Below are positions 25,901-33,666 of a stretch of 64,000 nt of DNA, one piece after another (the first letter of the stretch is position 1; the number at the start of each line of letters is the position of its first letter). The translations under genes were made by a program, and so were the position numbers. Under the pieces are notes generated by a model. The model searched no databases and was not told the DNA's origin. It was given only the letters and a program-made list of their open reading frames with translations. Where the stretch lies: contig JBBAVI010000010.1 of NCBI GenBank assembly GCA_040397785.1, forward strand, positions 28,400-92,399, written 5' to 3'. The DNA is from M3007 sp040397785 (lineage in GTDB: Bacteria > Bacteroidota > Bacteroidia > Chitinophagales > Saprospiraceae).

Positions 25901-28900
25901 CATAAAACTTGATAGAATCCGCCTCCGTCTTCGCAACAACCCGCTCACATGAATTTAAACTATTTATACAAGGGCTATTTGTATCCAATCTGCGCGCGGT
26001 AAAACGCAAATTGCTGCAATTATCATAACTGCCATCGTCAAAAACGGAAGCTTTTACCCAAGCGACCCCATTGCTTTTGCAAGGATTTATTGCAGAAGGC
26101 ACATAACAATCGTTCAAATCATCAATACCCAGGTTTACCACTGTCAAACCATCACAAACTGCTACTGGCGGCGTACAATCATCCACAAACAATGAAAAAG
26201 TGCAACTGCCCACGTTACCACAGGCATCCAGGGCGGTATACGTCACTTGATGAAGCCCAATCCCTAAACAAGGTGTGCTGCCCATGGTAGCAAATACCGA
26301 ATCGCCCAACACGGGCAATAAAGTCCCTTGAAATGTAAATTCTGCTAATATTTCGCCCGTACCTGCCGCCAACGATTGAACTTGTCCCGAAATTTTTTCA
26401 ATCGAAGAACAGCCATCCGACAGAAAAATATCCGGCAAATCAAAAACGGCACAACACGTAAACGGATCGGTCGAAACCCGAATCTTGGAGGGGCAATTCA
26501 AAACAGGCCCAATAGAATCTACTACCCGAATTAATTGATTGTATTCCAACGGATTCAGCAAGCCAGCAGACAAGGATGGACAATCATCCACCAAGGTCCA
26601 TTTTCGAAAAATCCCTTCTGAATTTCCACACAATGGAAAAACCACATCCCGAAAGGTATAATGTACCGAGCAGGCACCGTCCTGTGAAATAAGTGGCAAT
26701 AAATTGCCTAAAAAGGATACGCTGGGTAGTCCCGTGATATCCGGTGTGGTGTTTACATCTGGCGCGCAAACCAAATCCATTTTAGCAGGCAATTGAATAT
26801 CCTGCAAATGCACCCGCCTTACATAAATATGTTGTACACAAGTTGCCTGGTTATTCCAAACATCGTTGATTTTCCAGGTACGTGTTACGACCCCGCTCAA
26901 ATCCGCCACATTCATGATCGTATCGCCGCAGTTTACGGCAACAAAATCGTCTGTGTGGGATAAAACAACACTGTTGCAATCATTTGTTACCGGTACTGCA
27001 TCTGCCAAGCCCAATACCTGTGCGAGGTAAACGGGATCCAAACTTGGTACATTACAAGGAACCGAAACATTTTTACAGGCTATTTTGGGCGCCAGGTAAT
27101 CCTCTAGCAGCACCTCGGTAGTACATTGATTTCCATCCACCAAATGGGTTGTGAGGGCGGTAATGGTTTGTCCAGTAAAAACGGCACCCAGGGTATTCCC
27201 TGGAATCGGATTGCCTGCCGCATTAAACAACGCGACGGAATAATTATCCGCGCAAACCGGATCAGTGCTTAATAAAAACAAAGGCGTTATCTGAAATGTA
27301 CAAGTCGTGTCGAGCGACACATGGATCTGATCATTGCAAATAAGTTGGCCAGGCGTTGCAAGCACGGCAACCATTGTAGTGATCGACTGCACACAACCAG
27401 GATCTTTATCATTAAATTGCCCAGCCTGACCGCCATGCACTGTGTACCCAATTTGATACTGTCCAACGCCAACGCCTGGGTCAAAAACCGTATTTTCTTC
27501 GCCATTTACAGTAAACTCTTCCCATAAAATTTGCTGGTCATCGCGCACAATAGAGAGCGAAACCGTGTCTGAATACAAGCAAAACGCCTGCATCAAACTG
27601 GCAGGAAATGAAAGTTTAGGATACGTACAAGTATCGCCAATTTGCAAATATGCGCCCAAACCATTTGTTATCAGCAACTTAAATCCTGCACCATCCGTAT
27701 GAACCCCTTTTAATTGGTACGAACCATTGCCCATGGATAGGAGCGGTGTTCCGTTCGCAATCAACACCGCAGAATAACCCTGCACGGTATCCAACTGGTA
27801 CAAACCTATTACACCTTCTACGACCCAATTTTGAGCCACAGACGATTGTACAATCACTTCCTCCTCAAATTGACCAGCTTGGGTGGCCGAGGCATTATTT
27901 TCACAGGCGCAGGCAACAACCCTTTGAACACTACAATCGAAGGTTGAAATGGAAACACCCCCTGACATACTATTTTCGCACCCACTCACTGGATTTTTTG
28001 CCCGTACAGTATACGTACCCGCCAATGCTTGTTCGCCAAAAGAAATACTAGCGCCTGTACCCAAAACAATTGGGCCAAGTGGTATTTGATTGTGCAACAA
28101 TTGATATTCGACACCCTGCTCCGAACTACTCAACGCAACCCCTGATCCGGCCTGCACTTGCGTGCAATATGCACCGCCACCTTGCACTTCAAAGGAAGCA
28201 GGCAACGGCTGAACCAATACATTTACTGCAACTGGATCATACGTACACACCGCTTGGTAACTTATTACCACCAGTCCGTCGCCGGTTTTTACATTTCCTT
28301 GCGTTTGACCATTCGCTACCAGGCCGATATAGGCGCTTCCACCACCACCACCACCAGCCACGGTCGTACCTGCACCGCCGCCGCCGCCGCCGAAATATCC
28401 GCCACCACCACCGCCGCCAAAACCACTTCCAACGCCCGCGCCCGCGCCACCCGTCATTTCATCGCCCGATGCTCCGTTTTCCAGACCTATGCCCCCGTCA
28501 CCTGCCGCAACCTGACTCCCGCCAATACCGCCGCCTATACCCGCGCTCCCTAAGCCATTACTCCCTATCAACGCGCCACCAGCACCACCCGTAATACCAA
28601 CGGGCCCTGAACCGGCACCGCCACCACCTGGAGCAACCAAAACCCGGTCGGCCAACTGGTATTGGTTAATCCGCACATCTGAAGCACCACCACCACCACC
28701 ACTGTAATTGCCGTCACCTTGCAAATAACCTCCTCCTGGCCCTCCACCGTTGTAGCCACCATAACCACTTGTAAAGCTATTTCCTAGACCACCTTTTTGT
28801 CCTACCTGAATGCTCAACACCTGTCCCGGTGTTACGGCCAAATCACCCTCCGCAAATCCACCATTGCCTCCTCCATTCTGAAGAACACCGCCATTTCCGC

Positions 28901-29291
28901 CTTGCCCACCCCAAGATTTTAAATGGACCGACATAACACCAACCGGAACTGTCCAGAACTGCTCAAAACCCGTGTAATAAAATGTGTCTGCTTGCGGCTG
29001 ACTTTGTAAGCTGGTTTGTTGCACATAAAATGTTTGCGATACATCGATGGCTGGAATGAACCAAGTATTGCCCGTGAACAACAAACTCCCCCCAGCAGGG
29101 GCACTCCACCAACTAAACGAGGCGCCCGCTTCTCCACCTACTACTTGCAATGTCACTGCTGAATTTTGGCAGGGTGACATAGGCATTGCATGAACAGCTG
29201 TGATTGGCAGGCAAGGCTGACCAATCAAATCTCTGCTCAAAAAAAGCAATACGGCGAAGAAGCAATGACGCGCTCGTAAAAATGACAGCAT
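22953..29291 (-). CDS. Giant T9SS surface protein: Gly-rich, Ig-like, dockerin, cohesin-like
   Basis: A 2112-residue secreted protein. In order it has a signal peptide (to about 24), an Ig-like domain, then a glycine-rich domain (about 105-345) with many GGGGG runs and a GGGGASDVRI...VLVAPGGGGAG pattern like the poly-glycine domains of bacterial surface proteins and ALK. A long series of cysteine-containing beta-sandwich/HYR-like segments follows, each with paired Cys. A Bacteroidota dockerin lies at about 1760-1890 (TTYDLLQINKHI, AADANHSNTVTTFDIVELRKLI, KVGDVN), a cohesin-like beta domain at about 1890-2028, and a T9SS sorting domain from FELYQNYPNPF to the end. The role is probably adhesion or matrix formation. 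Codon use resembles the neighbours. Confidence 0.88.
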   Translation of the reverse strand: MLSFLRARHCFFAVLLFLSRDLIGQPCLPITAVHAMPMSPCQNSAVTLQVVGGEAGASFSWWSAPAGGSLLFTGNTWFIPAIDVSQTFYVQQTSLQSQPQADTFYYTGFEQFWTVPVGVMSVHLKSWGGQGGNGGVLQNGGGNGGFAEGDLAVTPGQVLSIQVGQKGGLGNSFTSGYGGYNGGGPGGGYLQGDGNYSGGGGGASDVRINQYQLADRVLVAPGGGGAGSGPVGITGGAGGALIGSNGLGSAGIGGGIGGSQVAAGDGGIGLENGASGDEMTGGAGAGVGSGFGGGGGGGYFGGGGGGAGTTVAGGGGGGSAYIGLVANGQTQGNVKTGDGLVVISYQAVCTYDPVAVNVLVQPLPASFEVQGGGAYCTQVQAGSGVALSSSEQGVEYQLLHNQIPLGPIVLGTGASISFGEQALAGTYTVRAKNPVSGCENSMSGGVSISTFDCSVQRVVACACENNASATQAGQFEEEVIVQSSVAQNWVVEGVIGLYQLDTVQGYSAVLIANGTPLLSMGNGSYQLKGVHTDGAGFKLLITNGLGAYLQIGDTCTYPKLSFPASLMQAFCLYSDTVSLSIVRDDQQILWEEFTVNGEENTVFDPGVGVGQYQIGYTVHGGQAGQFNDKDPGCVQSITTMVAVLATPGQLICNDQIHVSLDTTCTFQITPLFLLSTDPVCADNYSVALFNAAGNPIPGNTLGAVFTGQTITALTTHLVDGNQCTTEVLLEDYLAPKIACKNVSVPCNVPSLDPVYLAQVLGLADAVPVTNDCNSVVLSHTDDFVAVNCGDTIMNVADLSGVVTRTWKINDVWNNQATCVQHIYVRRVHLQDIQLPAKMDLVCAPDVNTTPDITGLPSVSFLGNLLPLISQDGACSVHYTFRDVVFPLCGNSEGIFRKWTLVDDCPSLSAGLLNPLEYNQLIRVVDSIGPVLNCPSKIRVSTDPFTCCAVFDLPDIFLSDGCSSIEKISGQVQSLAAGTGEILAEFTFQGTLLPVLGDSVFATMGSTPCLGIGLHQVTYTALDACGNVGSCTFSLFVDDCTPPVAVCDGLTVVNLGIDDLNDCYVPSAINPCKSNGVAWVKASVFDDGSYDNCSNLRFTARRLDTNSPCINSLNSCERVVAKTEADSIKFYACEVGTIQTIQVRVYQANFNPSACGGEVLYNDCNVQVEVRDKLKPVCQAPADVTVACSNFDATLTAYGNVLAYDNVCLDPGVSYLGQCGVQAKTNMDLYDLMCKRGVIRRTFIVTDCSGNTSTCAQQITVENDPQWSVKFPDDQTVSVCDTSGVYGLPAFQLTGCGQIAFSYQDVLLPAGGQGCYMLERRWTIWNECATDANQVSIEIPNPVSAAVGPIVSAPGTAFPWVATQAFVQQNDPNVTDYAIFWSENSRYSYKQNITIKDTTAPVFSIGQGTKVVQQDFSGNDPAFWNGNGWLDSKTGAENLSEASVELEIAATDDCSGTLLTIDYLLSLDLDQDGVLETVIDSKKLGNQGLGWNQIPFGNAMNPGFSGGEIRAMDHRQVANNQQYGFALETKVIDGKKYGYVRWNTAAKPTEYTLPLLPNGKHAIRWFMEDLCGNQQVLDQTILIEDKQAPTLTCKAGFNAYITPDQTFNVDIAALIQQFSDNYTPVSLLETYGANAQASIEYTTDSMGISKPYLKFDCADLGLQNIVVWAVDLDGNSRSCTTFVAIKDQYNFCQDSTKVFVGGKLQTSDAKPVSGAQVEIISQLDNFPAFSNSVYSDWEGWYSYDALPPASNLLVQPLLNQNPLNGVTTYDLLQINKHILALQPFVSPYQVIAADANHSNTVTTFDIVELRKLILGVYQQFANNTSWRFVDKAHVFPVPGNPFQAGFPEFISMNQQATDVLTADFVAVKVGDVNSSAVGSANAPSEARTFEPVWLETEDRLVRRGDQFALHFRTDQPIASCQFTLELHGLSLLEIQAAGQMSTDQFGVLGDALTIAYTADPRMQITSDGFSFSLLLEAQTDAPLHDLLRLSDRITLREAYTAPIPAVEFVKMQPNLRFLNAPLDSAWGQPFELYQNYPNPFHTTTSIGFQLPQAGEAVLSVLDATGILVHQQRNYFSAGYHALEFEMGNSPQFGLFYYKIETPFGTLYRKLVHI

Positions 29292-29665
29292 AAAGTGAAA
29301 TGTGTATATATTATTATTAGATTAAACCACAAACAACGAGGAACTAACGCATTGTTAATAAAACAATACTAGATCCAACCCATTCAACATAATTCTATGA
29401 GAATATATGTTGTTTTATCTACGACAAAGGTGAACTAGGGAAAAGAAATTGCGGGCAAACAGAAATGTAAATAAGAAGGGAAGAGATGTAATGAAATACA
29501 TTATTTTAGGAAAAAAACATTTAATTAAGGATTTTCACATATAAAATACTATGTAATTCAATAATAAATACAAAATTTAAGGCGATTATTGGCAAAGAAA
29601 CATGTGAAAACGATAGAAGTATCGATGGCCTGTATACTGTTGATCATTTATTGACATCGTCATTT
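29292..29665. other. Divergent intergenic region with palindrome
   Basis: AT-rich. It contains an imperfect palindrome at 29385-29412 (CAACATAATTCT, ATG, AGAATATATGTTG), about 95-120 nt upstream of the giant gene's start, which could be an operator. No gene is seen. Confidence 0.4.
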
Positions 29666-29696
29666 TTGTCAACCGTAATTTATGACCCTACTTTTG
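29666..29696 (+). promoter_or_regulatory. Consensus promoter
   Basis: TTG (29666-29668), 20 nt, TACTTTTG (29689-29696): a full match to the Bacteroidota consensus. Transcription should start near 29703, leaving a leader of about 100 nt before the coding region at 29805. Confidence 0.7.
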
Positions 29697-29772
29697 CATC
29701 AACATGTAAGCATAAGTCTCCAAAGAGCATCGGTGTGTACGGATGAAGGTTGTTTAATATTTCTTTTTTCTT

Positions 29773-29804
29773 AACAGGCAAACAATTCGTTTGTCTGTTT
29801 TTTT
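29773..29804 (+). terminator. Intrinsic terminator ending directly at a start codon
   Basis: Stem AACAGGCAAAC (29773-29783), loop AATTC, GTTTGTCTGTT (29789-29799), with one G-U pair, then a seven-T tract ending at 29804. The ATG of the next gene is 29805-29807. It is either an attenuator for that gene or the end of an independent RNA of about 100 nt. Confidence 0.7.
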
Positions 29805-30560
29805 ATGATGCCCATGCCTTTGTTGTCAAGTTTATTTGCGTATAGAACCGCTCCAGGTTCGCTGAACGGGTTCAATCAGTTAAAAACAGATTTGAATTCG
29901 CAATTGATTCCGGGCCTCGAAAACGGCCCCGAAAATGTAGCAGGAAGTATCTACCTCCTAAAGCATCTTTCCGGTTTGGGTTTTGAGAAAGCCATTACAA
30001 TGCCTTTGGTCTGTTGTTCAGCGCATGCGCAACTACAAGATCAGATCGATCAGAATGCTGCCTTGTTGAAAGCAGAAATTAAAAAGCAAAACCTGACAAT
30101 TGAGTTAGCGATTTCAGCAAAATACTATTTGGATGCAGATTTGGCAGCATATGCCCAAAACGCTCCATTGCAGTGCTTTCATGAAAACCAGGTACTTATA
30201 AAACTACCCGTGGATGGTTTTACCAAAAAACATATGGACATCTTAAAATTGCTTGTAAAGGAAGACTATGTACCCGTTATTGCCCATCCCGAAAAATACA
30301 AGTTTTTCAATAATGCACAAGACCTTAACCCAATAATGGCATTGGGATGCATGTTTCAGGTCAATATCATTTCTTTAAGTGGATACCACAACAGCGTTGT
30401 CCAGAAGTTTTCTCAAGAGATCGTACGCAAAAAAATGGCCGCATATTTGGGCACAGATTTAAGAAACCTCAAACGGGCTTTTGCGCTAGATCGCGCATTG
30501 CACAAACCAGCAGTGGTAACAAGCATTACCCAACAAACATTCCGAAACGCAAGCCTTTAG
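29805..30560 (+). CDS. CpsB/YwqE-like PHP-fold protein lacking metal ligands
   Basis: A 251-residue protein related to PHP-family tyrosine-protein phosphatases. The family motif normally written DxHSHLIPGxDDG appears as DLNSQLIPGLENG, so both His are lost. The following TPH is MPL. VIAHPEKY keeps its His, and the terminal SDxH is TDLRN. Most metal ligands are gone, so phosphatase activity is unlikely. The rest of the fold is well preserved (GSIYLLKHLSGLGFEKAI; GCMFQVNIISLSGY). ATG 29805 immediately follows a terminator; ATG 29808 and 29814 are alternatives. A more diverged paralogue lies at 14185. No capsule-export (Wzc-like) gene is nearby. Confidence 0.7.
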   Translation: MMPMPLLSSLFAYRTAPGSLNGFNQLKTDLNSQLIPGLENGPENVAGSIYLLKHLSGLGFEKAITMPLVCCSAHAQLQDQIDQNAALLKAEIKKQNLTIELAISAKYYLDADLAAYAQNAPLQCFHENQVLIKLPVDGFTKKHMDILKLLVKEDYVPVIAHPEKYKFFNNAQDLNPIMALGCMFQVNIISLSGYHNSVVQKFSQEIVRKKMAAYLGTDLRNLKRAFALDRALHKPAVVTSITQQTFRNASL

Positions 30561-30565
30561 GCAGA

Positions 30566-32011
30566 CTACTCGTTCAAACTCATCTTAATCTTCTTCTCCA
30601 ACTCCGCAACGGTATCTTTAAAAATCATATCGGTATCCATCATATCCTGTACCGCTTTGCAAGAGTAGATCACCGTGCTATGGTCGCGACCGCCGAAGTT
30701 TTCTCCGATCGTTTTGAGCGATTTATTAGTCATTTTCTTCGCCAAAAACATCGACAACTGCCGCGCAATCACCACATTGCGTTTGCGGGTTTCGTGGTGC
30801 AGTTTATCTACCGGCACATTAAAGTGCTCTGCCACTAGTTGTTGAATGAACTCTACGGTGATTTCCTTATTGATCGTGGTCACAAAATTGCGGATCACCT
30901 CTTTTGCCAAATCCATATCAATATCGCGGCGAATCAAGGTGGATTGCGCCAGCAGGGAAATCATCACCCCTTCCAATTCTCTAATATTGTTCTTGATATT
31001 ATAACAAATGAACTCCAATACATCTAGTGGAATCTCCACCCCTTCACCGTTGATTTTAGAATCGAGGATGGCCATCCGTGTTTCCAGGTCGGGTGCCTGC
31101 AGATCGGCGCTTAGGCCCCATTTAAAACGGGAAATCAGCCGGTCTTCAATCCCTTCAAGGTCTTTCGGTGCGCGATCAGAAGTAAGAATCACCTGCTTAC
31201 CATTTTGGTGCAACTGATTAAAAATATGAAAAAAGATTTCCTGCGTCTTTTGTTTGCCCGACAAAAACTGGATATCATCAATAATCAGCACGTCCACCAT
31301 TTGGTAGAAGTTTACAAAATCATTCACCGAGTTGTTTTTAATCGCCTGAATGATCTGATTTGTGAATTTTTCAGCGGAAACGTATAATACAGCCTTGGAT
31401 TCAATTTTAGCCACAATTTCGTTGCCAATGGCCTGCGCTAGGTGGGTTTTGCCCAAACCTACATCGCCGAAAATCACCAAGGGATTGAAGGCAGTACCGC
31501 CCGGTTTTTTTGCAATCGCCAAACCCGCATTCCGCGCTAGTCGGTTGCAATCGCCTTCAATAAAATTATCAAACGTATAATTTTGGTTCAACTGCGACTC
31601 AATCTTGACCCGCCGAATGCCTGGTATAATAAAAGGATTTTTAATCATATCGGCATCAAACACCCCTGGCACTGGCTCATTGTCCTTTTCTGCCGATGGC
31701 TTGGTGCTCAATGGGCGTGTTGAGGAAGCAGTTCCGTGACCGTTTGACTCCACCGCTCCTTGCTCTGGAATATGATATAATAAACGGCCGCGTTCGCCCA
31801 ACTCCTGGCGAATACTTTTTTTCAGTAATCCCACATAGTGCTCTTCTAGCCATTCAAAAAAGAACTTGTTCGGCACCTGAATCGTCAGGACATCGTTGTC
31901 TAATTGAACAGGTTTGATCGGTTCAAACCAAGTCTTAAAACTCTGTGGATTAACATTTTTCTTAATGGTACGTAGACAATCGTCCCATACCATCCGGCAG
32001 TCTTTAGTCAT
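30566..32011 (-). CDS. dnaA: Chromosomal replication initiator protein DnaA
   Basis: A 481-residue AAA+ initiator. It has the N-terminal domain I (WDDCLRTI, FKTWFEPI), a variable linker (about 85-140), AAA+ with Walker A GDVGLGKTH and Walker B VLIIDDIQFL, the sensor segment LTSDRAPKDLEGIEDRLISRF, and the C-terminal DNA-binding domain with signature GRDHSTVIYSCKAV. It converges on the PHP-like gene with a 5-nt gap. dnaN and other origin-linked genes are not next to it, so genome position cannot be inferred beyond this gene. Confidence 0.97.
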   Translation of the reverse strand: MTKDCRMVWDDCLRTIKKNVNPQSFKTWFEPIKPVQLDNDVLTIQVPNKFFFEWLEEHYVGLLKKSIRQELGERGRLLYHIPEQGAVESNGHGTASSTRPLSTKPSAEKDNEPVPGVFDADMIKNPFIIPGIRRVKIESQLNQNYTFDNFIEGDCNRLARNAGLAIAKKPGGTAFNPLVIFGDVGLGKTHLAQAIGNEIVAKIESKAVLYVSAEKFTNQIIQAIKNNSVNDFVNFYQMVDVLIIDDIQFLSGKQKTQEIFFHIFNQLHQNGKQVILTSDRAPKDLEGIEDRLISRFKWGLSADLQAPDLETRMAILDSKINGEGVEIPLDVLEFICYNIKNNIRELEGVMISLLAQSTLIRRDIDMDLAKEVIRNFVTTINKEITVEFIQQLVAEHFNVPVDKLHHETRKRNVVIARQLSMFLAKKMTNKSLKTIGENFGGRDHSTVIYSCKAVQDMMDTDMIFKDTVAELEKKIKMSLNE

Positions 32012-32606
32012 ACCTTATAGTCCATTTGGAATTGGGAAAAAACCAATTTTGTTCCTGTTGTAAATCCTGCGTCAGTCGGAGCAGGGCGACAAAGTTTCGG
32101 CTTTTATTTGGTCTTTCGAAATGATTTGGCATTTTTTCGACAAAAAATTTTTGAAGTTAAAAAATTAGTAATTATTAACTATTTTTAGAATCATTGCCAA
32201 AACATGCATTTTGCATTTTTTAAAAAAAATAGTACTTAGTTCTATAATTGCAAATAAATCAGAATTATAGTTTACTAAAACAATAATCTTAAAAATAAAA
32301 TACTGCACAATCTCCTTATTGAAAAATCAGAAATGGATACCTTCCACAACAATTATTATCTGTTATCAGCAGGTCTCCAAGCCCTTATTCAGCTGGAAAG
32401 AACTGAATATCAGGCTGCAATGAATTGACTCCAGGGCCATAACAATCTTACTTGTAACAACAACGAAAATAAGGACATGGTAAATGTAAATGTACTGTTA
32501 TAACGGGTGTGCAACTTATACTACATTGTTATTACATCAATTAAACGAGAAATGAACGCGTGTCAAAATTCAAGTGCGTCGGTATCAGCACTTTGTAAAA
32601 ACGGAC
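32012..32606. other. AT-rich region upstream of dnaA
   Basis: About 600 nt, strongly AT-rich (especially 32150-32330), with small inverted repeats such as CTATAATT/AATTATAG and AATTGG/CCAATT. Such DNA next to dnaA could be part of an origin, but I found no exact DnaA box (TTATNCACA or its complement), so an origin is not claimed. Confidence 0.35.
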
Positions 32607-33131
32607 CTAAAACAATTGGCCCGCCTCTTTGCGTATCGCAATCAAAGCTTGGTGCAAGGGGTCCTTATTGCCTTGAATATCGATTACATACAGGAGTTTC
32701 TCGACCAACCGATCATCCACATCCTGCGGATCCAAGCCATCAGAGGCCTGGGCAATAACTCCAAGGGTCTCATCGCGCGCAATCGAAATGATTTGCCAAA
32801 GGGTATTCGACACATATACTTGCTGGGAAGTATTGTGTTCGAACTCTTGGCTAATGGCCAACAACAATGCCCCCCGCAAGGAAGCAACGGTCATCTCTGG
32901 CATACGAATCCGCAACAGGGTATTTTGAATGGAAGCCCGTTCGCACAATAAAGTAAGCCGCTCATAAGCCTGTAAACGAATCGGAAGCGTGATTTTTAAC
33001 GACTCTGAACGCAATTGTTGCTGGTGCATCGTCTGACGATCCTCCAAAAACATCTTTAACAAAAAATAGGCCGTAGCAAATACCACTAACCCGGGAATCG
33101 TAAATTTCAATATTTCAAAAAAAGTTTCCAT
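32607..33131 (-). CDS. Conserved Bacteroidota membrane-anchored protein (DUF7935-like)
   Basis: A 174-residue protein with one N-terminal membrane helix (ILKFTIPGLVVFATAYFLLKMFL), then a cytoplasmic helical region. The segment LPIRLQAYERLTLLCERAS and the following RIRMPEMTVASLRGALLLAISQEFEHNTSQQVYVS are typical of a conserved but uncharacterised Bacteroidota family; I recall it as DUF7935 without certainty. It lies 111 nt from the divergent IscA-like gene. No function is known to me. Confidence 0.7.
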   Translation of the reverse strand: METFFEILKFTIPGLVVFATAYFLLKMFLEDRQTMHQQQLRSESLKITLPIRLQAYERLTLLCERASIQNTLLRIRMPEMTVASLRGALLLAISQEFEHNTSQQVYVSNTLWQIISIARDETLGVIAQASDGLDPQDVDDRLVEKLLYVIDIQGNKDPLHQALIAIRKEAGQLF

Positions 33132-33242
33132 CCTGTAAGGTAATCTTTTTAAATTAGGGGGTGCGAAGGTATAACCCTAAGTGAACATTTTATGCATCTA
33201 TTTCGTTTTAGTAACGTACTTTTGCAATGAATTAATACAAGC

Positions 33243-33608
33243 ATGACTATGACTACTGTGCTCGAAAATACTAAGGTAAGCGCACCCGTTGCGATTACCA
33301 ACTCCGCTGTTGAACAACTGCACCAAATTCGGGTGCAGGAAAACATTCCGGCCGACTATTTCCTACGCGTAGGCGTGAAAGGCGGCGGCTGTTCTGGATT
33401 CACCTATGTACTTGGATTTGATCAGGTACAGGACAATGACGACCATTTTGAAATAAACGGTCTGCCCGTGGTGATGAACAAAGCCCACGCCATTTACCTC
33501 CTTGGCATGGAAGTGGATTTTGTGAATGGCCTGGATAACCGCGGATTTACCTTCAATAACCCGAATGCTACTTCTACCTGCGGTTGTGGCACTTCTTTCG
33601 CGGCTTAA
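33243..33608 (+). CDS. IscA/ErpA-type iron-sulfur cluster carrier
   Basis: A 121-residue A-type carrier that receives and delivers Fe-S clusters. The three conserved cysteines are present: GGGCSGFTY and the C-terminal TCGCGTSF. A consensus -7 box TACTTTTG at 33217-33224 lies 19 nt before the ATG, giving a short leader. ATG 33249 (third codon) is an alternative start. No other suf or isc gene is next to it. Confidence 0.92.
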   Translation: MTMTTVLENTKVSAPVAITNSAVEQLHQIRVQENIPADYFLRVGVKGGGCSGFTYVLGFDQVQDNDDHFEINGLPVVMNKAHAIYLLGMEVDFVNGLDNRGFTFNNPNATSTCGCGTSFAA

Positions 33609-33616
33609 AACGTGGT

Positions 33617-33666
33617 AAGGTTGTGATTGGGGAATGCATACGCAACCAATCGCAACCTTATTTTTT
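33617..33666. terminator. Terminator between convergent genes
   Basis: A 14-bp stem AAGGTTGTGATTGG (33617-33630) with CCAATCGCAACCTT (33646-33659), one G-U pair, then TTTTTT after one A. It is a strong terminator for the IscA-like gene and overlaps the stop of the convergent sugar transferase; the opposite direction has only a weak U-run. Confidence 0.85.

Noticed and set aside
28070..28594. 174-codon plus-strand frame rich in Arg, His and Pro
   Set aside because: It is the reverse reading of the glycine-rich part of the giant T9SS gene; GGN codons give such residues in other frames.
32012..32606. Possible chromosomal origin next to dnaA
   Set aside because: AT-rich with small inverted repeats, but no DnaA box was found by eye and dnaA is often away from the origin in this phylum; left as an undefined spacer.
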